A DNA stretch of 64,000 bases, taken from Cryptosporangium arvum DSM 44712. Its GTDB lineage: Bacteria > Actinomycetota > Actinomycetes > Mycobacteriales > Cryptosporangiaceae. Shown in pieces: positions 1 to 8,789 of this stretch. The stretch lies in the NCBI RefSeq assembly GCF_000585375.1, contig NZ_KK073874.1:2666001-2730000 (forward strand). The letters are read 5' to 3'. The notes under the pieces were generated by a model. That model was not told the origin of the DNA and searched no databases. It was given only the letters and a program-made list of their open reading frames with translations. The first letter of the stretch is position 1, and each line of letters begins with the position of its first letter. The translations under genes were made by a program, and so were the position numbers.

Positions 1-807
1 ATCGTCGGGCCCGCGCTCTACGGCCTGGTGATGAGCTTCTACGACACCAGCATGGTCAAGTCCGGCCTTTCGACCTTCGCCGGCCTGCAGAACTACATCG
101 ACGCGCTGGGCAGCTCCGACTTCTGGTCGTCGCTGTGGCACACGTTCTGGTTCACGATCCTCACCACGCCGCCGCTGGTGATCCTCGCGCTGGTGCTGGC
201 CCTGCTGGCCAACCGCATCAACCGCGGCCAGTGGTTCTACCGCCTGGCGTTCTTCCTGCCGTACGTGCTGCCCTCCGCGGTCGTCGCGCTGATCTTCATG
301 TGGATCCTGTCGCCCGGCATCGGGCTGCTCGACACCACGCTGGCCAAGATCGGCATCACCGCCCCGAACTGGCTCGGCAGCGAGACGTGGGCGATGCCGG
401 CGCTGGCGATGACGACGGTGTGGTGGACGATCGGCTTCAACTTCGTGCTGTACCTGGCGGGGCTGCAGGAGATCCCGCGTGACCTCTACGAGGCGGCCGC
501 ACTCGACGGCGCCGGCCCCTGGCAGCAGATCCGGCACGTGACGATCCCGCTGCTCGGGCGCACCACGACGCTCGTCGCGGTACTGCAGGTCATCGCCTCG
601 CTGAAGGTGTTCGACCAGATGTACATCATGACCTCGGGCGGGCCGAACTACTCCACCCGCTCGCTCCTGCAGTACGTCTACGACGAGAGCTTCACCAACT
701 ACCGCATCGGTTACGCGTCCGCGGTCTCGATGCTGTTCTTCCTCGTCGTGCTGGCGGTGTCGATCGTCTGGTTCCGGCTCGTCCGTTCGCAGCAGAAGGA
801 GACCTGA
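1..807 (+). CDS. Sugar ABC transporter permease, MalF type (5' end outside window)
   Basis: The reading frame is open from base 1, so the gene is cut by the window edge and 268 codons are visible. The product is an inner-membrane permease of a carbohydrate ABC importer (binding-protein-dependent transport family). Several hydrophobic segments are visible, and the cytoplasmic EAA loop that docks the ATPase reads EAAALDGAGPWQQ (near base 490). Two bases separate its stop from the next permease, and a GH51 arabinofuranosidase follows, so the importer probably takes up arabinose-containing oligosaccharides (inference). The binding protein is presumably upstream, outside the window. Confidence 0.9.
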   Translation: MVGPALYGLVMSFYDTSMVKSGLSTFAGLQNYIDALGSSDFWSSLWHTFWFTILTTPPLVILALVLALLANRINRGQWFYRLAFFLPYVLPSAVVALIFMWILSPGIGLLDTTLAKIGITAPNWLGSETWAMPALAMTTVWWTIGFNFVLYLAGLQEIPRDLYEAAALDGAGPWQQIRHVTIPLLGRTTTLVAVLQVIASLKVFDQMYIMTSGGPNYSTRSLLQYVYDESFTNYRIGYASAVSMLFFLVVLAVSIVWFRLVRSQQKET

Positions 808-809
808 GC

Positions 810-1691
810 ATGGTCACCGAGACGTTGGCGCCGCCCGCGCGGGCCGATCGAACCGTGACGGTCGCGACCGTCGACCGGCGCGTCGCGATCTTCAACCGGA
901 TCTGCGTCGGCGTGCTCATCGCGTTCGCGCTTCTCTGGCTCGTGCCGATCCTGTGGGCGCTGGACACCGCGCTCAAGCCCAACGCCGAGACCGTCAACAC
1001 CACGTGGTGGATCGACAACCCGACGCTCGCCGCGTTCGGCCGCGTCTTCACCGACACCGACATGCTGCAGTGGTGGGCCTCGACGTTCATCGCATCGGCC
1101 CTGTCGGCGGTGCTGACCGTGGCCACCGCGAGCCTGGCCGCGTTCGCGCTGTCCCGGATGCGCTTCAAGTACCGCACGCTGGTGTTCTGGTTCATCCTCG
1201 CGGGCATCATGGTGCCGTCGCAGGTGCTGATGGTGCCGCAGTTCCGGGAGTTCCAGTCGCTCGGCCTGCTGAACACGTTCTGGGCCGTCGCGCTGCCGCA
1301 GGCACCGACCGCGATCGCGGTCTTCATCTTCAAGCAGTTCTTCGACGGCCTGCCGGCCGACTTGGAGGAGGCGGCCCGCGTCGACGGCGCCGGCTTCTTC
1401 CGGGTCTACTGGCAGATCGTGTTACCGCTGGCCCGCCCCGCGGTCGCCGCGGTCTCGATCTTCACGTTCGTCTGGGCGTGGAACAGCCTGCTCTGGCCAC
1501 TGCTGGTACTGACGAACCCCGACCTGATGACGATCCCGGTGGGGTTGGCGACGGTGCAGGGCGCGTTCGGTATCCGCTACGCCGACACGATGGCGACGGC
1601 GGTGTTGGGCGCGGTGCCGCTGGTCGCGGTGTTCCTGCTGTTCCAGCGGAACATCGTCGAAGGCATCGCCGGTACCGGAATCAAGGGGTGA
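810..1691 (+). CDS. Sugar ABC transporter permease, MalG type
   Basis: This 293-residue permease is the second membrane subunit of the same carbohydrate importer. It has an N-terminal cytoplasmic stretch, about six membrane segments, and the EAA loop EEAARVDGAGFF towards the C-terminus, all typical of MalG-type subunits. It starts two bases after the preceding permease stop, with AAGGAG just upstream of the ATG. The GH51 enzyme begins four bases after its stop. No ATPase gene is adjacent; such importers in actinobacteria often share an MsiK-like ATPase encoded elsewhere (family knowledge). Confidence 0.93.
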   Translation: MVTETLAPPARADRTVTVATVDRRVAIFNRICVGVLIAFALLWLVPILWALDTALKPNAETVNTTWWIDNPTLAAFGRVFTDTDMLQWWASTFIASALSAVLTVATASLAAFALSRMRFKYRTLVFWFILAGIMVPSQVLMVPQFREFQSLGLLNTFWAVALPQAPTAIAVFIFKQFFDGLPADLEEAARVDGAGFFRVYWQIVLPLARPAVAAVSIFTFVWAWNSLLWPLLVLTNPDLMTIPVGLATVQGAFGIRYADTMATAVLGAVPLVAVFLLFQRNIVEGIAGTGIKG

Positions 1692-1695
1692 GTTC

Positions 1696-3195
1696 GTGCT
1701 GCAGGCTTCACTGACGATCGATCCGGCGTTCACGGTCGGGGACGTCGATCCGCGGCTTTACGGGTCGTTCGTCGAGCACATGGGGCGGTGCGTGTACACG
1801 GGCATCTACGAGCCCGGGCATCCCCTCGCCGACGAATCCGGCTTCCGGACCGACGTGGCCGACCTGACTCGGGACCTGGGCGTACCGCTGATCCGGTATC
1901 CCGGCGGCAACTTCGTCTCCGGGTACAGGTGGGAGGACGGGATCGGGCCGGTCGACGAGCGGCCCACCCGGCTCGACCTGGCCTGGCGGTCACTGGAGAC
2001 CAACCGGGTGGGCGTCGACGAGTTCCTGCCGTGGGCGCGGTCGGTCGGTGCCGAGACCATGATGGCCGTCAACCTCGGTACCCGGGGCATCGACGCCGCC
2101 CGCGACCTGATCGAGTACTGCAACCTGCCCGGCGGCACGTACCTGTCGGACCTGCGCCGGAAGAACGGTTCCGCGGAACCCCACGGGATCAGGACCTGGT
2201 GCCTGGGCAACGAGATGGACGGGCCCTGGCAGATCGGCCACAAGACCGCGTACGAGTACGGGCGGCTGGCGTCCGAGACCGCGAAGGCGATGCGGCTGGT
2301 CGACCCGTCGATCGAGCTGGTGGCCTGTGGCAGTTCGAACTCCTCGATGCCGACGTTCGGATCGTGGGAGGCGACGATGCTCGGCGAGACGTACGACCAG
2401 GTCGACTACGTCTCGATGCACGCCTACTACGAGCAGCGCGGCGACGACCGGGACAGCTTCCTGGCGTGCGCGGTCGACATGGACCGCTTCATCGACGCGG
2501 TGATCGCCACCGCCGACCACGTGCGTGCGGTGGGGCGCCGCAAGAAGCGGCTGAACATCTCGTTCGACGAGTGGAACGTCTGGTACCTCAAGCGGTTCGA
2601 GGGCGAGGCGAACCTGGCGATCCGGGAGGCGCCGCCGCTGATCGAGGACGTGTACTCGGTTACCGACGCGGTCGTGGTGGGCACGATGCTCAACAGCCTG
2701 CTGCGCCACGCGGACCGGGTGAAGATCGGCTGCCAGGCGCAGCTGGTCAACGTCATCGCACCGATCATGACGACGCCCGGCGGGGCGGCCTGGAAGCAGG
2801 CGACCTACCACCCGTTCGCGCTGACGTCGCGGTACGGGCGAGGCACCGTGCTGCGGGTGGAGCCGGCCTCGCCGCGTCACGAGACGAAGTGGCTGGGCGA
2901 GGTGCCGCTGCTGGACGCGGTGGCGGTGCAGAACGAGGACGGCGTCTCGCTCTTCGCGGTGAACCGGTCGCAGACCTCCCCGATGACCGTCGACGTGGAC
3001 CTGCGGGCCTGGCCGGGCTACCGGGTGGCCTCGCACGTCATGATCGCCGACGACGACCCCGAAGCGGTGAACACCGCGGAGAACCCCGAGCGGGTGGTGC
3101 CGCGTCCGGTCGAGGTCCCCGCGGTGGACGGGGGGCGGGTCGCGCTGGAACTGCCCGCGCTCTCCTGGAGCCTGGTCCGCCTCGAACGCGCCTGA
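1696..3195 (+). CDS. Alpha-L-arabinofuranosidase, GH51
   Basis: This 499-residue enzyme of glycoside hydrolase family 51 releases terminal alpha-L-arabinofuranosyl groups from arabinan or arabinoxylan oligosaccharides. It has the family (beta/alpha)8 barrel followed by a C-terminal beta-sandwich. The acid/base glutamate is E173 in the LGNEMDGPW motif and the nucleophile is E292 in SFDEWNVWY. No signal peptide is seen, so it should be cytoplasmic and act on imported oligomers. The GTG start overlaps a purine-rich site (AAGGGG) at the end of the preceding permease gene. Length is normal for the family. Confidence 0.95.
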   Translation: MLQASLTIDPAFTVGDVDPRLYGSFVEHMGRCVYTGIYEPGHPLADESGFRTDVADLTRDLGVPLIRYPGGNFVSGYRWEDGIGPVDERPTRLDLAWRSLETNRVGVDEFLPWARSVGAETMMAVNLGTRGIDAARDLIEYCNLPGGTYLSDLRRKNGSAEPHGIRTWCLGNEMDGPWQIGHKTAYEYGRLASETAKAMRLVDPSIELVACGSSNSSMPTFGSWEATMLGETYDQVDYVSMHAYYEQRGDDRDSFLACAVDMDRFIDAVIATADHVRAVGRRKKRLNISFDEWNVWYLKRFEGEANLAIREAPPLIEDVYSVTDAVVVGTMLNSLLRHADRVKIGCQAQLVNVIAPIMTTPGGAAWKQATYHPFALTSRYGRGTVLRVEPASPRHETKWLGEVPLLDAVAVQNEDGVSLFAVNRSQTSPMTVDVDLRAWPGYRVASHVMIADDDPEAVNTAENPERVVPRPVEVPAVDGGRVALELPALSWSLVRLERA

Positions 3196-3207
3196 CGCTC
3201 GCCGGTG

Positions 3208-3241
3208 CCGACCGGTCCGGTGTGGACACCGGGCCGGTCGG
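3208..3241. terminator. Bidirectional hairpin between convergent genes
   Basis: Arms at 3208-3223 and 3226-3241 form a 16-bp stem, with one G-T wobble and a 2-base loop. It lies between the converging ends of the arabinofuranosidase gene and the helicase gene. There is no T-run, as is common for actinobacterial terminators. Confidence 0.75.
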
Positions 3242-3264
3242 GCCGGGAGCAGGCAGCCGGGGGG

Positions 3265-4572
3265 CTACCAGCTGACGGTGTGGGGCTCCAGATGAGCGAG
3301 CATCGTCTGGTTGGCGGCCCAGCCGTCCGGGAACTTGACCGGGTCTCCCAGGTGCACCGGTGCGCTGGAGGGGTGGGCGTCGAGCAGGTCGCGGATGCCG
3401 GCGCGGGCCACGATGACGCACGCCTGCCGGTGGCGTGACGCGAGCACGCACAGGCGGCCCGCCTCGAGGTGGAACGCGGTCGCGTCGCGCCGGCCGGAGA
3501 GCGGGTGCAGGAAGACCGTGACGTCGTACTCGCGGCCCTGCAGGCGGTTCGCGGTGTCGACGACGATCTCCGGGTGGTTGAGCGCGGCCCGGATCGCGGC
3601 CACCTGATCGCGGTGGGCGGCGCCGACCGCGATCCGTGACGGGCCGACGGACGTCACCTCGGAGCCGTCCCGGGCGGTGGCGCCCCGCTCCAGCAGCCGC
3701 CGGGCGATCGTGGCGACCGCCTCCACGGCCTCACCGTCGGTGCGCAGCGTGTGCCGCCGGGGCAGCTCCACCAGGCTCCACCCGGTCTTGGCCGCCGTCG
3801 TCAGCACCGCGTCCTCGACGCCGTGTCCGGCGGTGCGGAAGCCCAGTTCGCGCTCGCCCGGCCCGGTGCCGGTACGGAACCCGGTGAACGGGTAGAACGC
3901 TTTCGCCACGACGTCCTGCGCCGAGTACGGCAGCCGCCACGAGACGGGCAGCCGGTGCACCGGAACGGTCGGGTTGTTGCGCAGCAGCACCGAGATCGCG
4001 CTCTGCATCGGATCCCAGGTCAGGCCGCGCCACCGGTCGTTCTCCACGGTGGAGAACGGGTCGAGCTGGCCCGGGTCACCCACGAACAGCGCCCGCTCGA
4101 ACCGGGCCGCGAGCACGAGCAGCGCGTCCGAGCGCATCTGGTAGGCCTCGTCGACGATCGCCCACGGCCACACCGCGTCGCGCACGTGCGCCCACTTGGC
4201 CGCGGTCGCGATCGTCACGAGCGGATCGTTCAGGTCCGCGAGGGCACTGGACACGACGACGTTGGGCAGCGCGGCCAGCCGCGGCGGCGCGACGAACCCG
4301 CCCCGGGACAACCGGCCGATCCGCGCGTCCGGCCGCGCCTCGAACAGCGGCGCCGCGAGGCGCACGATCAGGTCGTCGACCTGCTCGTTGGTCTGCGCGA
4401 CGATCATCAGCCGCTCGCCGGCCCGCGCGAGCTCCAGCGCGGCCCGCACGACGAGCGTCGACTTGCCGGCACCGGGCGGTGAGTCGACGACGATCCCGCG
4501 GTGCGCCCCCGAGCGCAGGTCGGTGAGGATCGCGTCGGTGGTCCGGGCGGCTTCGGCCGCGGGGTCGATCAT
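3265..4572 (-). CDS. SF1 (Upf1/Dna2-like) helicase or ATPase
   Basis: This 435-residue protein carries a full superfamily 1 helicase motif set: Walker A PPGAGKST (32-39), motif Ia QTNEQVDDL, motif II VDEAYQ (140-145), motif III GDPGQLDP (165-172), motif IV SWRLP (211-215), motif V NRLQGREYDV (342-351) and motif VI SRHRQA (379-384). The QGRE form of motif V is characteristic of Upf1/Dna2-like enzymes. It is essentially a bare helicase core: no N-terminal nuclease or zinc domain is fused. The ATG at 4572 overlaps the upstream stop (ATGA), which favours it over the GTG two codons earlier. It is the last gene of a coupled cassette with a Cas4-like nuclease. The substrate (DNA or RNA) is not known. 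Confidence 0.85.
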   Translation of the reverse strand: MIDPAAEAARTTDAILTDLRSGAHRGIVVDSPPGAGKSTLVVRAALELARAGERLMIVAQTNEQVDDLIVRLAAPLFEARPDARIGRLSRGGFVAPPRLAALPNVVVSSALADLNDPLVTIATAAKWAHVRDAVWPWAIVDEAYQMRSDALLVLAARFERALFVGDPGQLDPFSTVENDRWRGLTWDPMQSAISVLLRNNPTVPVHRLPVSWRLPYSAQDVVAKAFYPFTGFRTGTGPGERELGFRTAGHGVEDAVLTTAAKTGWSLVELPRRHTLRTDGEAVEAVATIARRLLERGATARDGSEVTSVGPSRIAVGAAHRDQVAAIRAALNHPEIVVDTANRLQGREYDVTVFLHPLSGRRDATAFHLEAGRLCVLASRHRQACVIVARAGIRDLLDAHPSSAPVHLGDPVKFPDGWAANQTMLAHLEPHTVSW

Positions 4573-6011
4573 TCCCACGTCTCCACGGCGTCCTCGTCGG
4601 TGGGCACGTACGGCTCCGGGGGGCCGCCGTGCGTCCAGGGCGTGTCCTCCACCGGCGGCAGGTTCGGTCCCCGCCCACCGGAGGACAGGACGCTGCTGTA
4701 GGTGAGGTCGTCGCCGACCCGGGGCAGCGCCTCGCGCAGTCCCTTGGCGATCTCGACGGTCACCAGCCCGTCGTCGATCTCCAGCACGCGGCCGGACTGC
4801 TTGGGCCGCGCCGGCGACCCGACGGCGGTGCCCACCGCCAGGTGCACCGGGTCCTCGGTGCGCACGACCACCAGCGGCCGCTTCACCAGGTTGCCGTTCT
4901 CGTTCTCGACGCGGCGCTCGGCGTCCACCTCGGTCACCGTGCCGCGGAACGCCTCACCGGTGACCCGGAAGTCGGCCATCACCCGGGGGTCGTCGAACGA
5001 CCGTGACACCGCGTACTCCTGGTGGGCCCACTCCAGGCGCAGCAGCCGCCGCGCCGCGGCGACGGCACCGTCCCGGCGCGCCTGCGGCAGCCCGTCCTCG
5101 GCCATCCACCGGTGGAAACTCGCGTACTGACGAGCGTCGGCGGCCCACCGGCCCGCGACCGACCCGCCCGGCGTCAGCGTGCGCATCCGGTCGATCGCTC
5201 GCCACACCAGCTCCCAGGTCGGCTGGGTCTGGCCGCGGAGCGCGGATTCGAGACCGGCCAGCGCGCGCCGGCGCAGTGCGGAGCCGTCGGGGGACGAGCC
5301 GTAGGCCGAGATCGCCGGGGAGAGCACCTCGTTGTCGAACGTCGGATCGGTCGACGGGCCGGCCGGCGGCCACCGCAGCGCGTCCTCGGCGTCGCGGGCG
5401 GCCTCGCGGGCGGACCGGCCCGGCGGCGGGTCGATCCAGCCGAGCAGCGCCGCCAGGTTCGCGTCCTCCAGCGCGCTCTGCCCGGTGGCCCAGTGCGCCC
5501 CGAGCACCTCGGTCGCGGCCAGCAGCGTGCTCGCGCCCGGGTACTCCGACCGCTCGGCGAACCAGGTCAGCCACCGCCCGAGCACCGGCACCCCGGGCGC
5601 CACCGGGTAGGGACCGGTGGTGCGGCGGAAGCGCGTCGAGCGTCCGAACAGGCGCAGGAACGCGAACCCGCCGCGGTTGGGCACCCAGAGCTGGGGCGCG
5701 TCGTCGGCGGTGGGCTCGTCGCCCTCGGTGACCGGGAACCCCGACAGGTAGTCCAGAACGACGTCGGCCAGCGACGCGGCGAACGCGAACCGCAGCTGGC
5801 GGTCGCGGGGCTGCGGCACGATCAGCAGGCGGGGCGAGGCCGGGTCGGTGCCGACGAGCGCGGCCAGCGGCGCGTTGGCCTCACCGGCCAGCGCCAGCGG
5901 CACCAGCACCAGCGGGCGCGCCGCGACGTGCACGTGCGCGACCGTCGTGATCGGCTGCGCGACGCCTTCGACGACCGCCAGCGCCCGCGCGTACGCGGCG
6001 ATCGCGCTCAT
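4569..6011 (-). CDS. Unrecognised protein of helicase-nuclease cassette
   Basis: This 480-residue protein matches no family I recognise. It lies between the Fe-S nuclease gene and the SF1 helicase gene and shares 4-base ATGA overlaps with both, so the three are translated together. The first two thirds look alpha-helical and rich in Trp, Arg and Ala. Residues of about 340-425 are rich in alternating hydrophobic and charged residues (FRGTVTEVDAE, RPLVVVRT, SGRVLEIDDGLVTVEI) and look like a small beta-barrel. Upf1-like helicases carry a barrel (domain 1B) in or before their core, so this protein may supply that part in trans (inference). The acidic tail ends DEDAVETWE. Confidence 0.7.
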   Translation of the reverse strand: MSAIAAYARALAVVEGVAQPITTVAHVHVAARPLVLVPLALAGEANAPLAALVGTDPASPRLLIVPQPRDRQLRFAFAASLADVVLDYLSGFPVTEGDEPTADDAPQLWVPNRGGFAFLRLFGRSTRFRRTTGPYPVAPGVPVLGRWLTWFAERSEYPGASTLLAATEVLGAHWATGQSALEDANLAALLGWIDPPPGRSAREAARDAEDALRWPPAGPSTDPTFDNEVLSPAISAYGSSPDGSALRRRALAGLESALRGQTQPTWELVWRAIDRMRTLTPGGSVAGRWAADARQYASFHRWMAEDGLPQARRDGAVAAARRLLRLEWAHQEYAVSRSFDDPRVMADFRVTGEAFRGTVTEVDAERRVENENGNLVKRPLVVVRTEDPVHLAVGTAVGSPARPKQSGRVLEIDDGLVTVEIAKGLREALPRVGDDLTYSSVLSSGGRGPNLPPVEDTPWTHGGPPEPYVPTDEDAVETWE

Positions 6012-7105
6012 GCGCTCTCGGAGAAGACGCGCGCGGTCGTCCGGAGCACCGCCGCGACCTCGGCCTGGTGCTCGTCGCCGGCCCAGGTTCCCTGGGCCAG
6101 CTGCAGCGCCTCGGCGATCGTGTCGACGCCGCCGAGCTGCTCGCGGACGGCGGTGCCGAGCGCGTCGGTGCACCCGGTGGCTTCGTCGCGGCAGAAGAAA
6201 CCGAGCTCGCAGTGGCCCAGGCAGTCGGGGGAGTACCGGGCGGACAACTCGCCGAGCGACGCGGTGAGTTCGGCGACCGGGCGGGTCGGGGTGCCCTCGG
6301 GGTCCGGTGCGAGCCCGAGCGTCAGCCCGGCGGGAAGCGCGCTCAGCAGCGTGTCCACGTCGTCCATCCGGGTGAGCTGGTGGTCGAGCACGAGCAGCTG
6401 CTTGCGGACGTCGACCTTGGTGGCCACCGGCCGGTTGGAGAAGTCCTTCGGGCACACCAGGACGACCTCGTCCGCGACCGCCTCCGGGCGGCCGAGCAAC
6501 TGCCGCAGCGCGTGCACGTAGACGGCCGACTGGATCGCGGCGGCCGCCACCTTGGCCGGGTCGGCCTGCCCGTCGATCACCGCGAACGACTTGATCTCGA
6601 CGACGTGGTACACGCCGTGGTGCTGGAACGCCACCAGGTCGGGCTCCAGGTACACGCTCTGTCCGGCCACCACCAGCCGCAGCAGCGGGTGGTCGAACAG
6701 CGTGTTCTCGTCGCCGTGCGCGAGCCGCTGCTCGGAGTAGGTGTTGCGGGCGTTCTCGGAGACGTTGTCGCCGACGCTCTCCAGGTCGGCGTACGCGACC
6801 TCGGTGAGATCGAGGTCGAGGGTCTCGCGCAGCAGCGTCAGCAGCTCGGCGCAGCCGTCGGCCTTCAGCTGGGCCTCGAAGGCGTTCCCGCGGGTGATCG
6901 CGAACGACGACTGCCCGAACGGGGCCGGGAACTCGAGGTGGCGGGCCAGCGCGTCCTTGTCGATCCCGGCGGTGTCGAGCACCGCACGTCGGACGCAGCC
7001 CGGGTTGGTGGTCAGCGCCGCGATCGTGCGGGCGTTGTGGCGCTTCGGCGGCACGCCACCGCGCAGCTGGTCGAGCCGGGGATCGGGCGGGGGAAGCTTC
7101 GGCAC
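6008..7105 (-). CDS. Cas4/AddB-type PD-(D/E)XK nuclease with Fe-S cysteines
   Basis: This 365-residue protein has the signature of RecB-family nucleases: RGNAFE (72-77), the metal ligand Asp156 in EPDLVAF, E170-I-K172 on the next strand, and the QxxxY motif Q192-Y196. One N-terminal cysteine (Cys37) and three C-terminal ones (Cys295, Cys299 and Cys305; C-x3-C-x5-C) bracket the fold, as in the 4Fe-4S nucleases Cas4, AddB and Dna2. It should cut DNA, probably from ends (family knowledge). The GTG at 7105 is preceded by GAGGA at good spacing. The frame is open further upstream but lacks a better start. It overlaps the next gene by ATGA. Confidence 0.82.
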   Translation of the reverse strand: MPKLPPPDPRLDQLRGGVPPKRHNARTIAALTTNPGCVRRAVLDTAGIDKDALARHLEFPAPFGQSSFAITRGNAFEAQLKADGCAELLTLLRETLDLDLTEVAYADLESVGDNVSENARNTYSEQRLAHGDENTLFDHPLLRLVVAGQSVYLEPDLVAFQHHGVYHVVEIKSFAVIDGQADPAKVAAAAIQSAVYVHALRQLLGRPEAVADEVVLVCPKDFSNRPVATKVDVRKQLLVLDHQLTRMDDVDTLLSALPAGLTLGLAPDPEGTPTRPVAELTASLGELSARYSPDCLGHCELGFFCRDEATGCTDALGTAVREQLGGVDTIAEALQLAQGTWAGDEHQAEVAAVLRTTARVFSESA

Positions 7106-7146
7106 GGAGGTCCTCGGGGAAGGCGTCTCTACGGGAACAGTGTGAC

Positions 7147-7962
7147 TCAGGTGGCGCGGGCGTTGCGGCCGACGACGCCGAACTTGGTTCCGAACAGCTG
7201 CTGGGCCTCGTCCAGGCGGTCGCGCGCGCGGCGGGCGGCTTCGGCGCGTTGCCGCTCGTCGGTGTCGCGGTGCAGTTCGAGTTCGGCGAGCGCGGCGGCG
7301 GCCACCGCCGGTGCGGACGTCTGGTCGGGGCCGGCCGCGACTCCGGGGACGTTCCCGGCTCCGGGGATGTTCGCGGCGAACCGCCAGAGCAGCCGGCGCG
7401 CCGCCGGGCCCGGGTCGGCCAGTCGCTGGACGTGCTCGGCCAGCCGGGCGGCCGCGGTGAGGAAATCGACGCGTGGGCTGAGCGGACCGATGACACGCGC
7501 GGACATCGGCCAGGTGGACACCGCGAGCAGCCCGCGGGCCGGCGCGAGGAGGTCCGCGGTGAGCGCCGCGCACAGGTAGTACGGCCGCATCTGCGGCGCC
7601 GAGCGGAACGACCGCTCCTCGTCGCGCCGCAGGCTGGTCAGCCGGGCCGACGTGAGGCCGCCGGTGGAGAACGCCTCGTGCACCTGGACGATCAGCTTCG
7701 GCGCGGCCGGCGCTCCGAGCATCGTCAGCGCCTGGTGGACCTGCTCACGCAGGGGGAGCAGCGCGGCCGGAGCCGGTGCGGGCCCGGCGGGCTCGGAGTC
7801 CGGCGCCAGCGCTTCGAGGGCGGACTCCCACTCCCGCTCGGTGCGGTGGAGTTCGGTCCGCAGCGTGCGGGCGCGGGCCCGTTCGCCCGCGGTGACGGCC
7901 CGGCGGACCGCGGCGCGCAGGTCGTCGATGCGGCGCTCCAGTGCCTCGGCCGGTCCGGTCAC
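7147..7962 (-). CDS. Hypothetical protein, probable winged-helix first gene of cassette
   Basis: This 271-residue protein has an N-terminal charged coiled coil (about 5-45, ALERRIDDLRAAVRRA). A region of about 70-140 has the pattern of a winged helix (LREQVHQAL, VHEAFSTGGLTSARLTSLRRDEERSF), and the C-terminal part is helical. I do not recognise a named family. The GTG at 7962 has CGGAG five bases upstream and begins where coding character starts. A 41-bp gap separates it from the nuclease gene, so it is probably the first gene of the four-gene operon. It could be the cassette's DNA-binding or regulatory component (inference). Confidence 0.65.
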   Translation of the reverse strand: MTGPAEALERRIDDLRAAVRRAVTAGERARARTLRTELHRTEREWESALEALAPDSEPAGPAPAPAALLPLREQVHQALTMLGAPAAPKLIVQVHEAFSTGGLTSARLTSLRRDEERSFRSAPQMRPYYLCAALTADLLAPARGLLAVSTWPMSARVIGPLSPRVDFLTAAARLAEHVQRLADPGPAARRLLWRFAANIPGAGNVPGVAAGPDQTSAPAVAAAALAELELHRDTDERQRAEAARRARDRLDEAQQLFGTKFGVVGRNARAT

Positions 7963-8093
7963 GGCTCCGAATTTAGCTCGTTCCAGTATTCTCCAGCAAG
8001 ACCCAGTGAATTCCACCCTCCACCACCGCGTTCCCCCGTTGCCGCCGGAGCGGGCATGATAGGAGGGTGTTCGGTTCACAGGAAGGCCAGTCG

Positions 8094-8789
8094 TTGAATA
8101 CGGGTTTCCGGGGCGTCATCGCCGTCGACGGCCCCTCGGGATCGGGCAAATCGAGTGTCTGCCGGGAGGTGGCCCGCACGCTCGGCCTCCGCTACCTCGA
8201 CACCGGCGCGATGTACCGGGCCGTCACCTGGGCCGCGCTCGACCGCGGGCTCGACCTCACCGATCAACCGGCGGTCGCCGCGCTCAGCCGGGCCCTGGTG
8301 CTCGACGTCGCGACCGACCCGGCGTCGCCCCGGATCGCCGTCGACGGCGTCGACGTCACCGCCGCCATCCGGCAGACGCGGATCTCCGAGAACGTCAGCG
8401 CGATCGCGACGAACCTCGACGTCCGGTCCGACCTGATCGCCCGGCAGCGGGCGCTGATCGAGGAGAAGGGCGCGGGGATCGTCGCCGAGGGTCGGGACAT
8501 CACCACGGTCGTCGCGCCCGACGCCGACGTGCGCCTCCTGCTCACCGCGGACGAGAACGCCCGGATCGCCCGTCGCGCCCGCGAGCTGCACGGCAACGAC
8601 GACGCGGCGTCGCTCGCCGCCACCCACGCCCAGATCGCGACCCGCGACGCGCGTGACTCCACCGTCGTGGACTTCCTCGTCGCCGCCGACGGTGTCGTCG
8701 AGATCGACACTTCCCCTTTGACGTTCGAGCAGGTCGTCGCCGCCGTCCTCCGCGTCGTCTCCGAGACCGCAGGAGCCCCGGCCCGATGA
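8094..8789 (+). CDS. cmk: Cytidylate kinase
   Basis: This protein of about 231 residues phosphorylates CMP and dCMP with ATP in pyrimidine nucleotide metabolism. The P-loop is at residues 13-20 (GPSGSGKS). The family features [16 protein letters not shown] and a lid rich in arginine (ARIARRARE) follow in order. I chose TTG at 8094 because AGGAAGG (8080-8086) precedes it at 7 bases. A GTG at 8067 in the same frame has AGGAGG touching it, too close to be ideal. Its stop overlaps the start of der (ATGA), the usual actinobacterial cmk-der pair. Confidence 0.95.
   Translation: MNTGFRGVIAVDGPSGSGKSSVCREVARTLGLRYLDTGAMYRAVTWAALDRGLDLTDQPAVAALSRALVLDVATDPASPRIAVDGVDVTAAIRQTRISENVSAIATNLDVRSDLIARQRALIEEKGAGIVAEGRDITTVVAPDADVRLLLTADENARIARRARELHGNDDAASLAATHAQIATRDARDSTVVDFLVAADGVVEIDTSPLTFEQVVAAVLRVVSETAGAPAR

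Noticed and set aside
6012-7496. N-terminal extension of the 480-residue cassette protein to 975 residues
   Set aside because: The extension is Arg/Pro/Ala-rich shadow over the nuclease gene; the ATGA overlap at 6008-6011 marks the true start.
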